A DNA stretch of 64,000 bases from Rhodoplanes sp963712435 (GTDB lineage Bacteria > Pseudomonadota > Alphaproteobacteria > Rhizobiales > Xanthobacteraceae), in assembly GCA_963712435.1 (NCBI GenBank), contig CAVQIB010000009.1:129633-193632 (forward strand). The letters run 5' to 3'. Under the pieces are notes generated by a model, which saw only the letters and a program-made list of their open reading frames with translations, ran no database searches and was not told where the DNA came from. The stretch's first letter is position 1. The number at the start of each line of letters is the position of its first letter. Below are positions 34,175 to 46,130 of the stretch, in pieces. Made by a program: the position numbers and the translations under genes.

Positions 34175-34367
34175 GCGGCGCACAGTGCCGCCGTGTCCAT
34201 TAAAGGTTCTTTAACGACGGCAGGTTTCGCGACCTGCGTGAGCACAAGCCTGACCGCTCCGCGCTTGCGGAGCGAGGTCGATTCCGCGCGTCCTGCGCGA
34301 ATCGAGGGGGCGTGGTGGTGCAAGGCCCCGGCCCCCTCCCAGCGAACAGGGAGAGGGAGAGGCAGGA

Positions 34368-35658
<1,291 letters not shown>

Positions 35659-35782
35659 TGGGCCCCCGGTCTGTATTTGTGTGAGTTGGCGAGCGGGTTT
35701 CTAACAGGACGCAGTCGTCCGGCCAAGCGCTGCCGGATGGACGCCGGGCAATCATCCGATAGATTGGCGACCGGAGTACGTC

Positions 35783-36241
35783 ATGGCGCGCAAATCCCCG
35801 TCCCTTCAGCTCGGCCGTCCGGCCGCCCTCCCCGCCTCGCCGGCGGCGGCGCAGCTCGACCGCGTGCCGAACCCGCATGCGGACACGCTCTATGCGGCGC
35901 GCTTCACGTTCCCGGAATTCACCGTGATGTGCCCGGTCACCGGCCAGCCGGACTTTGCGACGATCGTCATCGATTACGCGCCGCGGCGCTTTCTCGTGGA
36001 ATCGAAGTCGTTGAAGCTCTATCTCAACAGCTTCCGCAATCACGGCGCATTCCATGAGGATTGCACGGTCGCGATCGGCAAGCGTCTGGTCGCGCTGCTG
36101 AAGCCGCGCTGGCTGCGCGTCGGCGGCTATTTCCATCCGCGCGGCGGCATGCCGATCGACGTGTTTTTCCAGGCGGGACGGCCGCCGGCCGGCCTGTGGA
36201 CGCCGGACCAGGGCGTGCCGCCCTATCGCGGGCGCGGCTGA
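35783..36241 (+). CDS. queF: NADPH-dependent 7-cyano-7-deazaguanine reductase QueF
   Basis: This 152-residue intact protein is of the short QueF class. It reduces the nitrile preQ0 to preQ1 for queuosine in tRNA. FTVMCPVTGQPDFATIVIDY holds the catalytic Cys that forms the thioimide, and ESKSLKLYLNSFRNHGAFHED is the QueF signature with the substrate Glu. It is divergent from eno across a 124-base gap that must carry both promoters. Confidence 0.92.
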   Translation: MARKSPSLQLGRPAALPASPAAAQLDRVPNPHADTLYAARFTFPEFTVMCPVTGQPDFATIVIDYAPRRFLVESKSLKLYLNSFRNHGAFHEDCTVAIGKRLVALLKPRWLRVGGYFHPRGGMPIDVFFQAGRPPAGLWTPDQGVPPYRGRG

Positions 36242-36256
36242 CGGTTCACTTGCGGA

Positions 36257-36845
36257 ATGACGAAGTCGCCTCTGATCCCCCGCAGCTTTTTCGATCGCAG
36301 CGTGCATGCGGTCGCGCCCGAACTCATCGGGGCGACATTTCTGTTTGGCGGGGTCGGCGGCATCATCGTCGAGGTCGAGGCCTATCACCACACCGATCCG
36401 GCGGCGCACAGCTATGTCGGCCGCACCGCGCGCAATGCGGTCATGTTCGGGCCCCCCGGGCACGCCTATGTGTACCGCTCCTACGGCGTGCACTGGTGCG
36501 TGAACTTCGTCTGCGAGGCGGAGGGGAGCGCGAGCGCCGTGCTGCTCCGCGCGCTCGCCCCGACGGCGGGGAGCGCGATCATGCGCGAGCGCCGCGGCGT
36601 CGAGAACGAGCGCCTGCTGTGCTCCGGCCCCGGCCGCCTGTGCCAGGCGCTCGCCATTACCGATGCGCACAACGGCTGGCCGCTCGATCGGCCGCCCTTC
36701 GCGCCTGCGGGCCGCGGCGGCCGCGCCGCCTGAGATCGCGGCGGGCCCGCGCATCGGCATCACCAAGGCCGCCGACCGGCCTTGGCGCTACGGGCTGAAG
36801 GGCTCGCCATTTCTGAGCCGGCCATTCCGTGACCGGCCGGCATAG
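36257..36845 (+). CDS. DNA-3-methyladenine glycosylase (AAG/MPG family), one frameshift
   Basis: This base-excision enzyme removes alkylated purines. It opens LIPRSFFDRSVHAVAPELIGA and contains IVEVEAYHHTDPAAHSYVGRT (the catalytic Glu region), VMFGPPGHAYVYRSYGVHWC and LLCSGPGRLCQAL. The C-terminal GPRIGITKAADRPWRYGL is in another frame; a one-base change near 36712 separates them. About 195 residues is normal. It lies 15 bases after queF and probably shares its transcript. Confidence 0.87.
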
Positions 36846-36872
36846 GCGCGCGGTCGCGCCGAAGGACCACGC

Positions 36873-38201
36873 CTATTGCAGGGCTTCGCCGTGCTGGCTC
36901 AGGTCGAGCCCTTCGATCTCCTGCTGCTTGCTCACCCGCAGCGGCACGAAAGCGCCGATCACCTTCAAGAGCGCGAAGGTGACCCCGCCCGACCACACGA
37001 GCGTCGCGACAACTCCGACGAATTGCATGAGGAGTTGGCGGGGATGGCCTTCGAGCAGGCCGGGATAGCCCGCGGGCGTATCCGCGCTCATCGACAGCGC
37101 GGCCGTTGCGAACACGCCGGTAAGCAGCGTGCCGGTCAAGCCGCCGACGCCATGCACGCCGAACACGTCGAGCAAGTCGTCGTAGCCGAGGCGCGTTTTC
37201 AGCCAGGTGCAGGCGTAGAAGCAGACGACGCCGGCGATGAGGCCGATCACGACCCCGTGCCAGGGCAGCACGAAGCCGGAGGCCGGCGTGATCGTCCCAA
37301 GCCCCGCGACCGCGCCCGAGATCATGCCGAGCACGGAGGGCTTGCCGCGCGTCCACCATTCGAGCGCCATCCAGGTGAGCGCCCCGGTGGCGGCGGCGAG
37401 GTGGGTCGCGACGATGGCGAACACCGCGCGCGAATTGGCCCCGAGCGCCGAGCCGCCGTTGAAGCCGAACCAGCCCACCCATAGGAGGCCCGTTCCGATC
37501 ACCGCGAGCGACAGGTCGTAGGGCGCGAAATTGTCGGAGCCGTAGCCGTAGCGCTGGCCGATCACATAGGCGGCGACCAGGCCGGCGATCCCGGCATTGA
37601 GGTGAACGACGAGGCCGCCGGCGAAGTCGAGCACGCCGAGGCTCATCAGCCAGCCGCCGCCCCACACCCAATGGGCGATCGGAACATAGACCAGGAACAG
37701 CCAGCCCGCCGCGAACCAGACGAACGCGGAAAACCGCATGCGGTCGGCGACCGAGCCCGCGACCAGCGCCACCGTGATGACCGCGAACGTCATCTGGTAG
37801 AGCATGAACAGGGCTTCCGGGATGGTCTTGGCGAGCGGACTGACCGTGTCCATGCCGATGCCGAGCAGCCCCGCACGGTCGAGCGCGCCGAAAAAGGCGC
37901 CCTCCCCGGTAAACGCCAGGCTGTAGCCGGCCGCCGCCCACAGCACCGAGCAGAGCATCGTGCAGAGCAGCGTCTGCGCCATGGTGGCGAGGATGTTCTT
38001 CTTGCGCACCATGCCGCAATAGAACAGCGCAAGCCCGGGAATGGACATCATCAGCACCAGCCCGGTCGCCGACAGCATCCAGGCGGTGTCCGCCGCATCG
38101 ATCGTCGCCGCGCCCTGCGCGAATGCGAACTCCGGCGCCGCGCACAGGGCAGCGCCGATCGCGCCGCCCGGAAGGCGGCGTCGCCACGCCAGTCTTGTCA
38201 T
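36873..38201 (-). CDS. amtB: Ammonium transporter AmtB
   Basis: This 442-residue intact membrane protein has a cleavable signal (CAAPEFAFAQ) and 11 predicted membrane segments, including LFYCGMVRKKNILATMAQTL, the Amt signature DFAGGLVVHLNAG, FGFNGGSALGANSRAV and DVFGVHGVGGLTGTLLTGVF with the pore His. It conducts ammonium/ammonia inward under nitrogen limitation. It lies 23 bases downstream of glnK, the classic glnK-amtB operon, where GlnK plugs the channel when nitrogen is ample. Confidence 0.93.
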   Translation of the reverse strand: MTRLAWRRRLPGGAIGAALCAAPEFAFAQGAATIDAADTAWMLSATGLVLMMSIPGLALFYCGMVRKKNILATMAQTLLCTMLCSVLWAAAGYSLAFTGEGAFFGALDRAGLLGIGMDTVSPLAKTIPEALFMLYQMTFAVITVALVAGSVADRMRFSAFVWFAAGWLFLVYVPIAHWVWGGGWLMSLGVLDFAGGLVVHLNAGIAGLVAAYVIGQRYGYGSDNFAPYDLSLAVIGTGLLWVGWFGFNGGSALGANSRAVFAIVATHLAAATGALTWMALEWWTRGKPSVLGMISGAVAGLGTITPASGFVLPWHGVVIGLIAGVVCFYACTWLKTRLGYDDLLDVFGVHGVGGLTGTLLTGVFATAALSMSADTPAGYPGLLEGHPRQLLMQFVGVVATLVWSGGVTFALLKVIGAFVPLRVSKQQEIEGLDLSQHGEALQ

Positions 38202-38224
38202 GGAATCCCCCCTCGATCGATCGC

Positions 38225-38563
38225 TCAGAGAGCGTCCTGGTCGCTTTCGCCCGTGCGGATGCGGATCGCCTGATCGATCGATGTGACGAAGATCTTGCCG
38301 TCGCCGATCTGCCCGGTTCTGGCGGCCTTGCCGATCGTCTCCACCACCTGGTCCACCTGCCCCTCGGCGACCGCGATGTCGAGCCGGACCTTGGGAAGGA
38401 AGTTCACGTTGTATTCGGCGCCGCGGTAGATCTCCTTGTGGCCCTTCTGGCGCCCGTAGCCCTTGACCTCGGCGACGGTCATGCCGTGAACGCCGATCGC
38501 GATCAGCGCATCGCGGACCTCGTCCAGCTTGAACGGTTTGATGACGGCGGTGACGAACTTCAT
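38225..38563 (-). CDS. glnK: PII nitrogen regulatory protein GlnK
   Basis: This is a 112-residue PII protein: MKFVTAVIKPFKLDEVRDAL, then KGYGRQKGHKEIYRGAEYNV with the T-loop Tyr 51 that GlnD uridylylates, and GDGKIFVTSIDQAIRIRTGE near the C-terminus. It senses 2-oxoglutarate and ATP/ADP and controls AmtB and, through NtrB, the NtrC regulon encoded at 15-17.5 kb. Its longer open frame upstream is not coding. I did not find a convincing -24/-12 sigma-54 promoter in the 280 bases before it. Confidence 0.93.
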   Translation of the reverse strand: MKFVTAVIKPFKLDEVRDALIAIGVHGMTVAEVKGYGRQKGHKEIYRGAEYNVNFLPKVRLDIAVAEGQVDQVVETIGKAARTGQIGDGKIFVTSIDQAIRIRTGESDQDAL

Positions 38564-38841
38564 TGCAGCCCCCTGTGAGAACGGCCCCCTGCGGACCAAG
38601 GTCGGAAATTCGGTGCGTAAGGCGTGAATATCGCCTCGCCGATTGGCAGGATGCTCAAGATACCGGCGCGGCGAGCGGAAATTAAGCGATAAGTTTTGGC
38701 ACTTGCGCCGCCTGTCGGCAATCGTCACGGCGCGCCCTTGTTGCGAGCGGGCAGCGCCGTGGCGGGCGGAGCACACTGACGTCCGACCAATTGCCAGCCT
38801 ACAAGAAGCGCACGAGCCTATAGAGCCACACGAGACACGCG

Positions 38842-40961
38842 ATGCGCCCGGCCGTTCTCAACCCACTGTTCGCTTCGATCACGGCGCTGCCCGGCGTCGG
38901 GCCGAAGCTCGAGAAGCTCTATGCGCGTCTCCTCGGACGGGACGGCGCGCCGCGCGTGCTCGACCTCCTCTTTCATCTCCCCACCGGATCGATCGATCGC
39001 CGGGCCCGGCCGAAACTGCGCGACGTCGTGCCGGACAGCGTGGTCACCGTCCTGGTCAAGGTCGACCGCCACCGCGCGCCCCCGCCCGGCCGCTCGCGCG
39101 CGCCCTATCTGATCTATGCGAGCGACGACGGCCGGCGATCTCGTCATCGCCTATTTCAATGCGCGGCGGGAGTATCTGGAGAAGCTCCTCCCGGTCGGGG
39201 CGCGGCGCTACGTGTCGGGAACGGTGGCGCTCTATGACGGCATGCTGCAGATGGTGCATCCCGACCGCGTCGTCGCCGAGAGCGAGCTTGCGACGCTGCC
39301 GCTGATCGAGCCGGTCTATCCGCTGACGGAAGGACTGACGGTCAACCAGGTCCGCCGCGCGATCGAGGCGGCGCTGCCGAACCTTCCGGCGCTGCCGGAA
39401 TGGCAGGACGCGGCCTGGCTCGCGCAGTCCGGTTTGCCCGCCTTCGCCGACGCGCTGCGGCGCTGCACCGCCCGGCCGAGCCCGGCGACGTCGCCGGCAG
39501 GCTCGCCGCCTGGTCGCGGCTCGCCTATGACGAGTTGCTCGCCGGCCAGCTCGCGCTCATGCTGGTGCGCGCGCATATGCGGCGGGCGAGCGGGCGCGCG
39601 CACCGCCGGCGACGGGCGGCTTGCGCGAGCGCATCGTCGCCGCCCTGCCCTACCGCGCTCACGGCCTCGCAGACGCGCGCCGCTCGCCGAGATCGTCGGC
39701 GACCTCGCCAGACCCGAGCGCATGCTGCGGCTGCTGCAGGGCGATGTCGGCTCCGGCAAGACGGTGGTGGCGCTGCTCGCCTGCCGCCGCCGCGATCGAG
39801 GCCGGCCGCCAGGCGGCGCTGATGGCGCCGACCGAGATCCTCGCGCGCCAGCATCTCGACGACGATCGCGCCGCTGGCCGAGACGGCCGGGCATGCGGGT
39901 CGCGATCCTCACCGGCCGCGAGCAAGGGCGCGAGCGCGCCGACGATGCTCGACCGGCTGGCCGCAGGGCGACGATCGACCTCGTCGTCGGCACCCATGCG
40001 CTGTTCCAGGAGGAGGTCGCGTTCCGCGACCTCGCGCTCGCCGTGGTCGACGAGCAGCACCGCTTCGGCGTGCATCAGCGGCTGGCGCTCGCCCAGAAGG
40101 GCGACGCGCCGTCGACGTGCTGGTGATGACGGCGACGCCGATCCCGCGCACGCTCGTGCTCACCTATTTCGGCGACATGGATGTCTCCGAGCTGCGCGAG
40201 AAGCCGCGCCGGCCGCAAGCCGATCGACACGCGCGCCGTTCCGCTCGACCGGCTCGACGAGGTGATCGACGCGGTCGGGCGCGCGCTCGGCGAGGGCCGG
40301 CGCATCTACTGGGTCTGCCCGCTGGTCGAGGAATCCGAAACGATCGACCTCGCCGCCGCGCGAGGACGCGCTTTCGCGCGCTGAAGCAGCGCTTCGGCGA
40401 CGCCGTCGGGCTCGTGCACGGCCGCATGCAGGGCGCGGAGAAGGATCGCCGCCATGGCGCGCTTCGCGGCGGGCGAGACGCAGCCTCCTGGTCGCCACCA
40501 CGGTGATCGAGGTCGGCGTCGACGTGCCGGAGGCGACCATCATGGTGATCGAGCATGCCGAGCGCTTCGGCCTCGCGCAGCTGCACCAGTTGCGCGGGCG
40601 CGTCGGCCGCGGCGCGGAGCGCTCGACCTGCCTCCTGCTCTACAAGGCGCCGCTCGGCGAGACGGCGAAGGCGCGGCTCGCGCATCATGCGCGAGACCGA
40701 GGACGGCTTCCGCATCGCCGAGGAGGACTCTGCGGCTGCGCGGCGAAGGCGACGTGCTCGGCACCCGCCAGAGCGGCATGCCCGGCTTCCGCGTCGCCCG
40801 CATCGAGGCGCATGGCGAGCTCCTGCAGACCGCGCGCGACGACGCAGCCCTCGTGCTCGTCGCGCGACCCGGAGCTGAAATCGGAGCGCGGCGAGGCGCT
40901 GCGCACCCTGCTCTATCTGTTCGAGCGCGACGAGGCGGTGCGGCTGCTGCGGGCGGGGTGA
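38842..40961 (+). CDS. recG: ATP-dependent DNA helicase RecG, reading frame broken
   Basis: RecG reverses stalled replication forks and branch-migrates Holliday junctions. It has the wedge domain (TALPGVGPKLEKLYARLL; FHLPTGSIDRR), Walker A GDVGSGKTVVALLA, ALMAPTEILARQHL, DExH box VVDEQHRFGVHQR, MTATPIPRTLVLTYFGD, VCPLVEESE, GVDVPEATIMVIEHAERFG and HQLRGRVGRG. About 700 residues. More than 15 one-base errors occur, many resolvable as insertions (near 39135, 39452, 39651, 39680, 39788, 39862, 39890, 39924, 40210, 40363, 40374), with deletions probable near 39967 and 40113. Confidence 0.9.
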
Positions 40962-40997
40962 ATGGCCGGTCCGCAACGCGGGCGTTCGGCCGCGCGC

Positions 40998-41642
40998 TCA
41001 GGCGGGGAGCGCGCCTTGCTTGCGAGACGCCGCGCACACAAGGACCCTGCGGTATTTCTCGTGGACGACGGCGAGCGGCGCGCCGTCAGCCCGATGCAGC
41101 ACTACGCGGTGCTCGAAGGCGTGAACAAGCGCGGACTCGCATCGCCCCGCGTCGTTCCGGGCTGCGCCCGCGGCGCGCGGGAGCAGCGCGCAACCGAGTT
41201 CTTCCGGCGGGGCGAGCCGCACAAGGAAGGTGCGTCGGCGCGGACCAAGCGCCGCGATCGCCTCCCCGAACGGACAATCGGTCGTCTGCAATCGCCGTCG
41301 CATGTCCGGCGTCAGCCGTGCCGGAAAATACCAGTTCATCGCGTCCACCAGCGCGACGTCTCCCAGGACGAGCTGGACTTTGCGGAATGCGACGCCCTGG
41401 ATGTCGCCGTCAAGCGCACGCAAGCCGTCCGCGTCGAGGGTCTCGGGAATGGCGCCGACGATGCGGCGGGCGACGATCCGGCCGTCTCCGATGCGTCGTT
41501 CGCGGCACCATCGCTCGAGCGCGATGGTCGCCAAACGGGCGCTCGTCAGGCACGCGCTCAGTTCCCTGATGGCTTGGAGGCAGCGCGGATGCGCGTGCGC
41601 TCCGCTGGGTGCAAAGCCGTCATTCACAGCGCTTGAGGTCAT
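40998..41642 (-). CDS. Chorismate-lyase-like protein of unknown function
   Basis: This is a 214-residue intact protein. The middle (RKVQLVLGDVALVDAMNWYF, PARLTPDMRRRLQTTDCPFG, RRTFLVRLAPPEE) resembles UbiC/UTRA-type chorismate lyase folds, which make 4-hydroxybenzoate for ubiquinone. The N-terminal LATIALERWCRERRI fits a Rhizobiales family usually left hypothetical. The C-terminal Lys-Arg-rich segment fits no family I know. It converges with recG (gap 36 bases). Family call moderate; activity not claimed. Confidence 0.55.
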   Translation of the reverse strand: MTSSAVNDGFAPSGAHAHPRCLQAIRELSACLTSARLATIALERWCRERRIGDGRIVARRIVGAIPETLDADGLRALDGDIQGVAFRKVQLVLGDVALVDAMNWYFPARLTPDMRRRLQTTDCPFGEAIAALGPRRRTFLVRLAPPEELGCALLPRAAGAARNDAGRCESALVHAFEHRVVLHRADGAPLAVVHEKYRRVLVCAASRKQGALPA

Positions 41643-41685
41643 GACGTATCCCGGCGACGCGCAATGCGCTCCTGTCCCGGAACGC

Positions 41686-42503
41686 CTACTCCGCCACGGT
41701 CTTCGCCTGCCCCGCCGCTTGCAGGGAGCGGGCGGCCGTGGGACTGCGCCGCCTGGGCGGCCTGGGCCGCCTGCGCGGCGGCGGCGAGCGCGGCGAGCTT
41801 CTTCGGGTAGTCGCCGCCGTTCGGCTGGATCAGGCCGGCCGACATGATGAGCTTCGCCGCCGCCTCGACCGGAATGTCGAGCTCGATCACGCGCGCGCGC
41901 GGCACGTAGAAGAAGAAGCCGGTCGTCGGATTGGGCGTGCACGGCATGAACACCGAGACAGATGCTCCTCGCTCGCGCGGCAGCCGGTCGGCGATCTGCG
42001 TGCTCGGCGGCTGCGACAGGAACACGAGCGACCACATGCCCGGGCGACGGGAACTCGATCAGCCCGACCTTGCGGAAGCTCGAGCCCGACTCCGAGAACA
42101 AGGTCTCGAACACCTGCTTGAGGCCCTTGTAGACCGGCGCACGATCGGCATGCGCTCGAGAATGCGTCTCGCCCGATCTCGACCAGCTTGCGCCCGACCA
42201 GGTTGGCGGTGAGGAAGCCGAGCGTGGTCAGCGCGACGAAAGCGATGATGAGCCCGGTGCCCGGGATCGTTCACCGGCAGATAGGTCTCCGGCCGATACG
42301 GCATCGGGATGAACGGGCCGCACCAGATCGTCGACCCAGGTGACGAACGACCAGGTCAGCCACAGCGTGATCGCCACGCGGCCCGGCGACGACCAGGCCG
42401 GTGAGGAAGTAGTTGCGGATGCGCGCGCCGAAACGCGAGCCGGATGCGCTCCGCCGGCGGCTCGTGCGAGCGGCAGCGGATCTCGCGGATTGGTGGAGTT
42501 CAT
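41686..42503 (-). CDS. DUF502-family membrane protein, frame broken
   Basis: The protein is about 270 residues. It has two membrane segments (NYFLTGLVVAGPVAITLWLTW; LIIAFVALTTLGFLTANLVG), LGRKLVEIGETILERMPIVR and the DUF502 core FSESGSSFRKVGLIEFPSPG, LVFLSQPPSTQIAD and FMPCTPNPTTGFFFYVPRA. An Ala/Gln-rich tail follows. The function is unknown; its position between recG and glmS is conserved in Rhizobiales. Extra bases near 42415, 42383, 42318, 42269, 42165, 42140, 42044 and 41962 break the N-terminal half. Confidence 0.8.
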
Positions 42504-42620
42504 GGTCGGTCTATATCGGCCCGGTCGTTGCCCAGCACAACGGCAGGGCCGCAATCTAGCAGCAAAACGCGGCTTTGCACGCCACTGCCCGTGACAGGCG
42601 CGCCTACCCGCCGTCGCGAC

Positions 42621-44446
42621 TTACTCGACCGTCACCGATTTCGCGAGATTGCGCGGCTGGTCGACGTCGGTGCCCATGATGACGGCGGTGTGATAGGCGA
42701 GAAGCTGCACCGGCAATGCGTAGACCAGCGGCGTCACGGTCGCCGGCATGTCCGGCAGCGTCAGGATGGCCACGGACTCGATCGTCGCCTCGCGGGCGCC
42801 CTGCGGGTCCGTGACGAGGATGATGCGGCCTTCGCGCGCGGCGACTTCCTGCATGTTCGACACGGTCTTCTCGAACACCCGGTCATGCGGCGCGATGACG
42901 ATCACCGGCATGGTCTCGTCGATCAGCGCGATCGGCCCGTGCTTGAGTTCGCCGCCGGCATAGCCTTCGGCATGGATGTAGGAGATTTCCTTGAGCTTGA
43001 GCGCGCCTTCGAGCGCGAGCGGATAGCTCGTGCCGCGGCCGAGATAGAGCACGTCGCGGTTCTTGGCGATGTCGCGGGCGAGCCGCTCGATCTCCGGTTC
43101 GAGCGCGAGCGCCTCGGTCATGTGGCGCGGCACCTCGATCAGCGCGCGCACCAGATGCGCGCTCGTCCTCGTCCGACAGCGTCCCGCGGGCGCGGCCGGC
43201 GGCGATGGCGAGGCAGGCGAGCACCGCGAGCTGGCAGGTGAAGGCCTTGGTCGAGGCGACGCCGATCTCCGGCCCGGCCAGCGTCGGCATCACGACGATC
43301 GCTCTCCCGCGCGATCGTCGAGGTCGCCACGTTCACGATGGAGAGGACGTGCTGGCCGTGCTCCTTGGCGTGCGCAGCGTCGCGAGCGTGTCGGCCGTTT
43401 CGCCCGACTGCGACACGAAGATCGCGAGATTGCCCGGCGTGAACGGCGCCTCGCGGTAGCGCAGCTCCGAGGCGATATCGATCTCGACCGGCAGGCGCGC
43501 GAAGCGCTCGAACCAGTACTTGCCGATCAGCCCGGCATAGTAGGCGGTGCCGCAGGCGGAGATGGTGATGCGGCCGAGCTTGGCGAAGTCGAACGGCAGG
43601 TCGGGCAGCGTCACGCGTTCGGCGACGAAATCGATGTAGGCGCCGAGCGTGTGCGCCACGACTTCCGGCTGCTCGTGGATTTCCTTGGCCATGAAGTGGC
43701 GGTAATTGCCCTTCTCGACCAGGAAGGACGCCGCGCCCGAACGGAGAATGGGCCGCTTCACCTCGGCGCCGCTCGCGTCGTAGATCTGCGCGCCGCCGCG
43801 CTTGAGCACGGCGAGATCGCCGTCCTCGAGATAGCTGATGGTCGACGTGAACGGGGCGAGCGCGATCGCGTCGGACCCGAGCATCATCTCGCCCGTCGCC
43901 ATAGCCGATCGCGAGCGGCGAGCCGCGCCGTGCGCCGACCAGAAGGTCGTCCTCGCCTTCGAACAGGAAGGCGAGCGCGAACGCGCCTTTCAGGCGCGGC
44001 AAGGCCGCCTTGACCGCGTCGATCGGACCGAGCCCTCCCTGCATCAGGTCGGTGACGAGATGGGCGATGACCTCGGTGTCGGTCTCGGTCACGAATTTCG
44101 CGCCGCGAGCGGTAAGCTCGGCCCGCAGCTCGTTGAAGTTCTCGATGATGCCGTTGTGCACGACGGCGACGCGATCGGTCGCGTGCGGATGCGCATTGAT
44201 CTCGTTCGGCCGGCCGTGCGTCGCCCAGCGCGTATGGCCGATGCCGATCCGGCCGAGCAGGGGCTCGCGCTCGAGCCGCTGCTCGAGATTCCTGAGCTTG
44301 CCCTCCGCCCGCCGTCGGGTCAGGTGGCCGTTCTCGAGCGTGGCGACGCCGGCGGAATCATAGCCGCGATATTCGAGCCGCCGCAGCGCGTCGATCAGCC
44401 CCGGCGCGACCGGCTGCAGTCCCAGGATTCCGATGATTCCGCACAT
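42621..44446 (-). CDS. glmS: Glutamine-fructose-6-phosphate aminotransferase, frame broken
   Basis: GlmS makes glucosamine-6-phosphate, the entry to UDP-GlcNAc. The N-terminal nucleophile Cys follows Met (CGIIGILGLQPVAPGLIDAL). Then RRLEYRGYDSAGVA, GIGHTRWATHGRPNEINAHP, two SIS domains (SACGTAYYAGLIGKYWFERF; FVSQSGETADTLATL; GTSYPLALEGALKLKEISYI) and the C-terminal PRNLAKSVTVE. About 608 residues. Breaks lie near 43901, 43373, 43303 and 43158. It lies 109 bases downstream of glmU in the same direction. Confidence 0.92.
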
Positions 44447-44555
44447 GGGCTTGAGAAATCCCCGTTCCGGCCGACCGAGACGACGCCCGGCGCGGCAGCT
44501 TCGACGTGCAATACTCCAGAACTGCCGGCGGACCGAACGCGCACCGGACGCGACT

Positions 44556-45933
44556 TCAGGCCGTCGATCCTGGCTTTTTCTTGACCGCCGCCTGGATTCG
44601 CTCGCGCCAGCGCGCGACCCATCCGCTCCTGACGATCTGGCGGCCACGCGCGAGCCCGAGGCCGCCGGCCGGCACATCGTCCGTGATCACCGAACCCGAT
44701 CCGATATAGGCGCCGTCGCCGATCTTCACCGGCGCGACCAGCGAGGAGTTCGAGCCGATGAAGGCGCCCTTGCCGATATCGGTGTGGTATTTGCCGATGC
44801 CGTCGTAGTTGCAGGTGATGGTGCCGGCGCCCACATTGGTGCGCTCGCCCACCCGCGCATTGCCGATGTAACTCAAGTGATTGGCCTTGGCGCCGGCCTC
44901 GATCGTCGACGCCTTCACCTCGACGAAATTGCCGATATGCACGTTCTCGCCGATGTCGGCGCCGGGTCGCAGCCGCGCGAACGGCCCGACGATCGCGCCG
45001 GGCCCGATGCGTGCGTTCTCGAAATGGCAGAAGGAGCGGATCACCGCCCCCTCCTCGACCGTCACCCCCGGCCCGAACACGACATAGGGCTCGATCACCA
45101 CGTCGCGCGCGAGCTTGGTGTCGGCGCACAGGTGAACGGTCTCCGGCGCGACCATGGTCACGCCGGCGTCGAGCGCCGCCGCGCGCAGCCGCTGCTGCAG
45201 GATCGCCTCCGCTTGCGCGAGTTCGGTCTGCGTATTCACCCCCAGCACCTCCGTGGCGTCGGCGATCTCAAGCGCGGCGGTCGCGAGCCCCTTGCGGCGC
45301 GCGATCGCGACCGCATCGGGCAGGTAGAATTCGCGTTTGGCGTTGTCGTCGGTGATCTCATCGAGAATGGCGAGGGCGACATCGCCGCGCAGTCCCATCG
45401 CGCCGGCATTGCACAGCGTGATCGCCTTTTCCGCCGGCGTCGCATCCTTCTCCTCGCGGATCGCCAGAAGCCGGTCGCCCTCGGTAATCAGACGGCCATA
45501 TCCGGTCGGATCGGGCGGGCGGAATCCGAGCACCACGACCGCCGCCCCGTCCGCCAGCGCCGCGCGCAGGCGTGCGAGCGTGCTCGCCCGGATCAGCGGC
45601 GTGTCGCCGTAGACGATCAGCACGTCGTCGGCTCCGCGCGCAAGCGCCGGGCGCGCGGCGAGCACGGCATGCGCGGTGCCCCGACGCTCCGCCTGGACGA
45701 AAACCTCCGCCTCGCGGCGCCGCCCCGCGGACGATCTTTGCAATCGTGTCCATCGCGGGACCGATCACCACGGCGATCCCGCCGCCGCTCGCGAACGCGC
45801 CCAGCGTGGACAGCACATGCGCGATCAGCGGTCTCCCGGCGATGGCGTGCAGCACCTTCGGTCGGGACGCGCGCATGCGCGTTCCCTCCCCGGCGGCAAG
45901 CACGATGGTCGAACAGGTTCTCACACTCGTCAT
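44556..45933 (-). CDS. glmU: Bifunctional GlmU (uridyltransferase and acetyltransferase), frame broken once
   Basis: GlmU acetylates glucosamine-1-phosphate and adds UMP, giving UDP-GlcNAc for peptidoglycan and lipid A. The N-terminal pyrophosphorylase motif is IVLAAGEGTRMRASRPKVLH, with VLIVYGDTPLIRA and LCNAGAMGLRG. The C-terminal left-handed beta-helix has VEEGAVIRSFCHFENARIGP, NHLSYIGNARVGERTNVGAG and TITCNYDG. A single break near 45725 splits the two listed parts. About 459 residues. It is transcribed with glmS. Confidence 0.92.
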
Positions 45934-45982
45934 TCCTCGGCGCGGCCGCCCAATTCCTTAGGGGCGGCTGCAAGCAGTCCTC

Positions 45983-46020
45983 TTAGAGCATTTTTCCGTC
46001 ACGTGGGAACCGGCTCGCCG
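45983..46020. repeat. Rhizobiales interspersed repeat fragment
   Basis: The stretch cttagagcatttttccgtcacgtgggaaccggctc matches the pattern of a widespread Rhizobiales intergenic element (tagagcattt...gtggaaccgg...). It lies between glmU and the divergent membrane protein gene. This is recognised from memory of the pattern and was not searched. Confidence 0.4.
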
Positions 46021-46130
46021 CAGAAATCCGGCCGGCGCAGGCTCGGCGGAAGCCTTCCTGTCGCCCGCCCAAGCAAGCCCGTGCCGTGTCCATAGCGGCA
46101 AGGCGGGCCCGCTTGTGCTAGGGTCTGGCG

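Noticed and set aside
38564..38841. A -24/-12 sigma-54 promoter before glnK
   Set aside because: The tggcacttgc at about 38697 has the wrong spacing and strand; no TGGCAC-N5-TTGC match was found on the minus strand.
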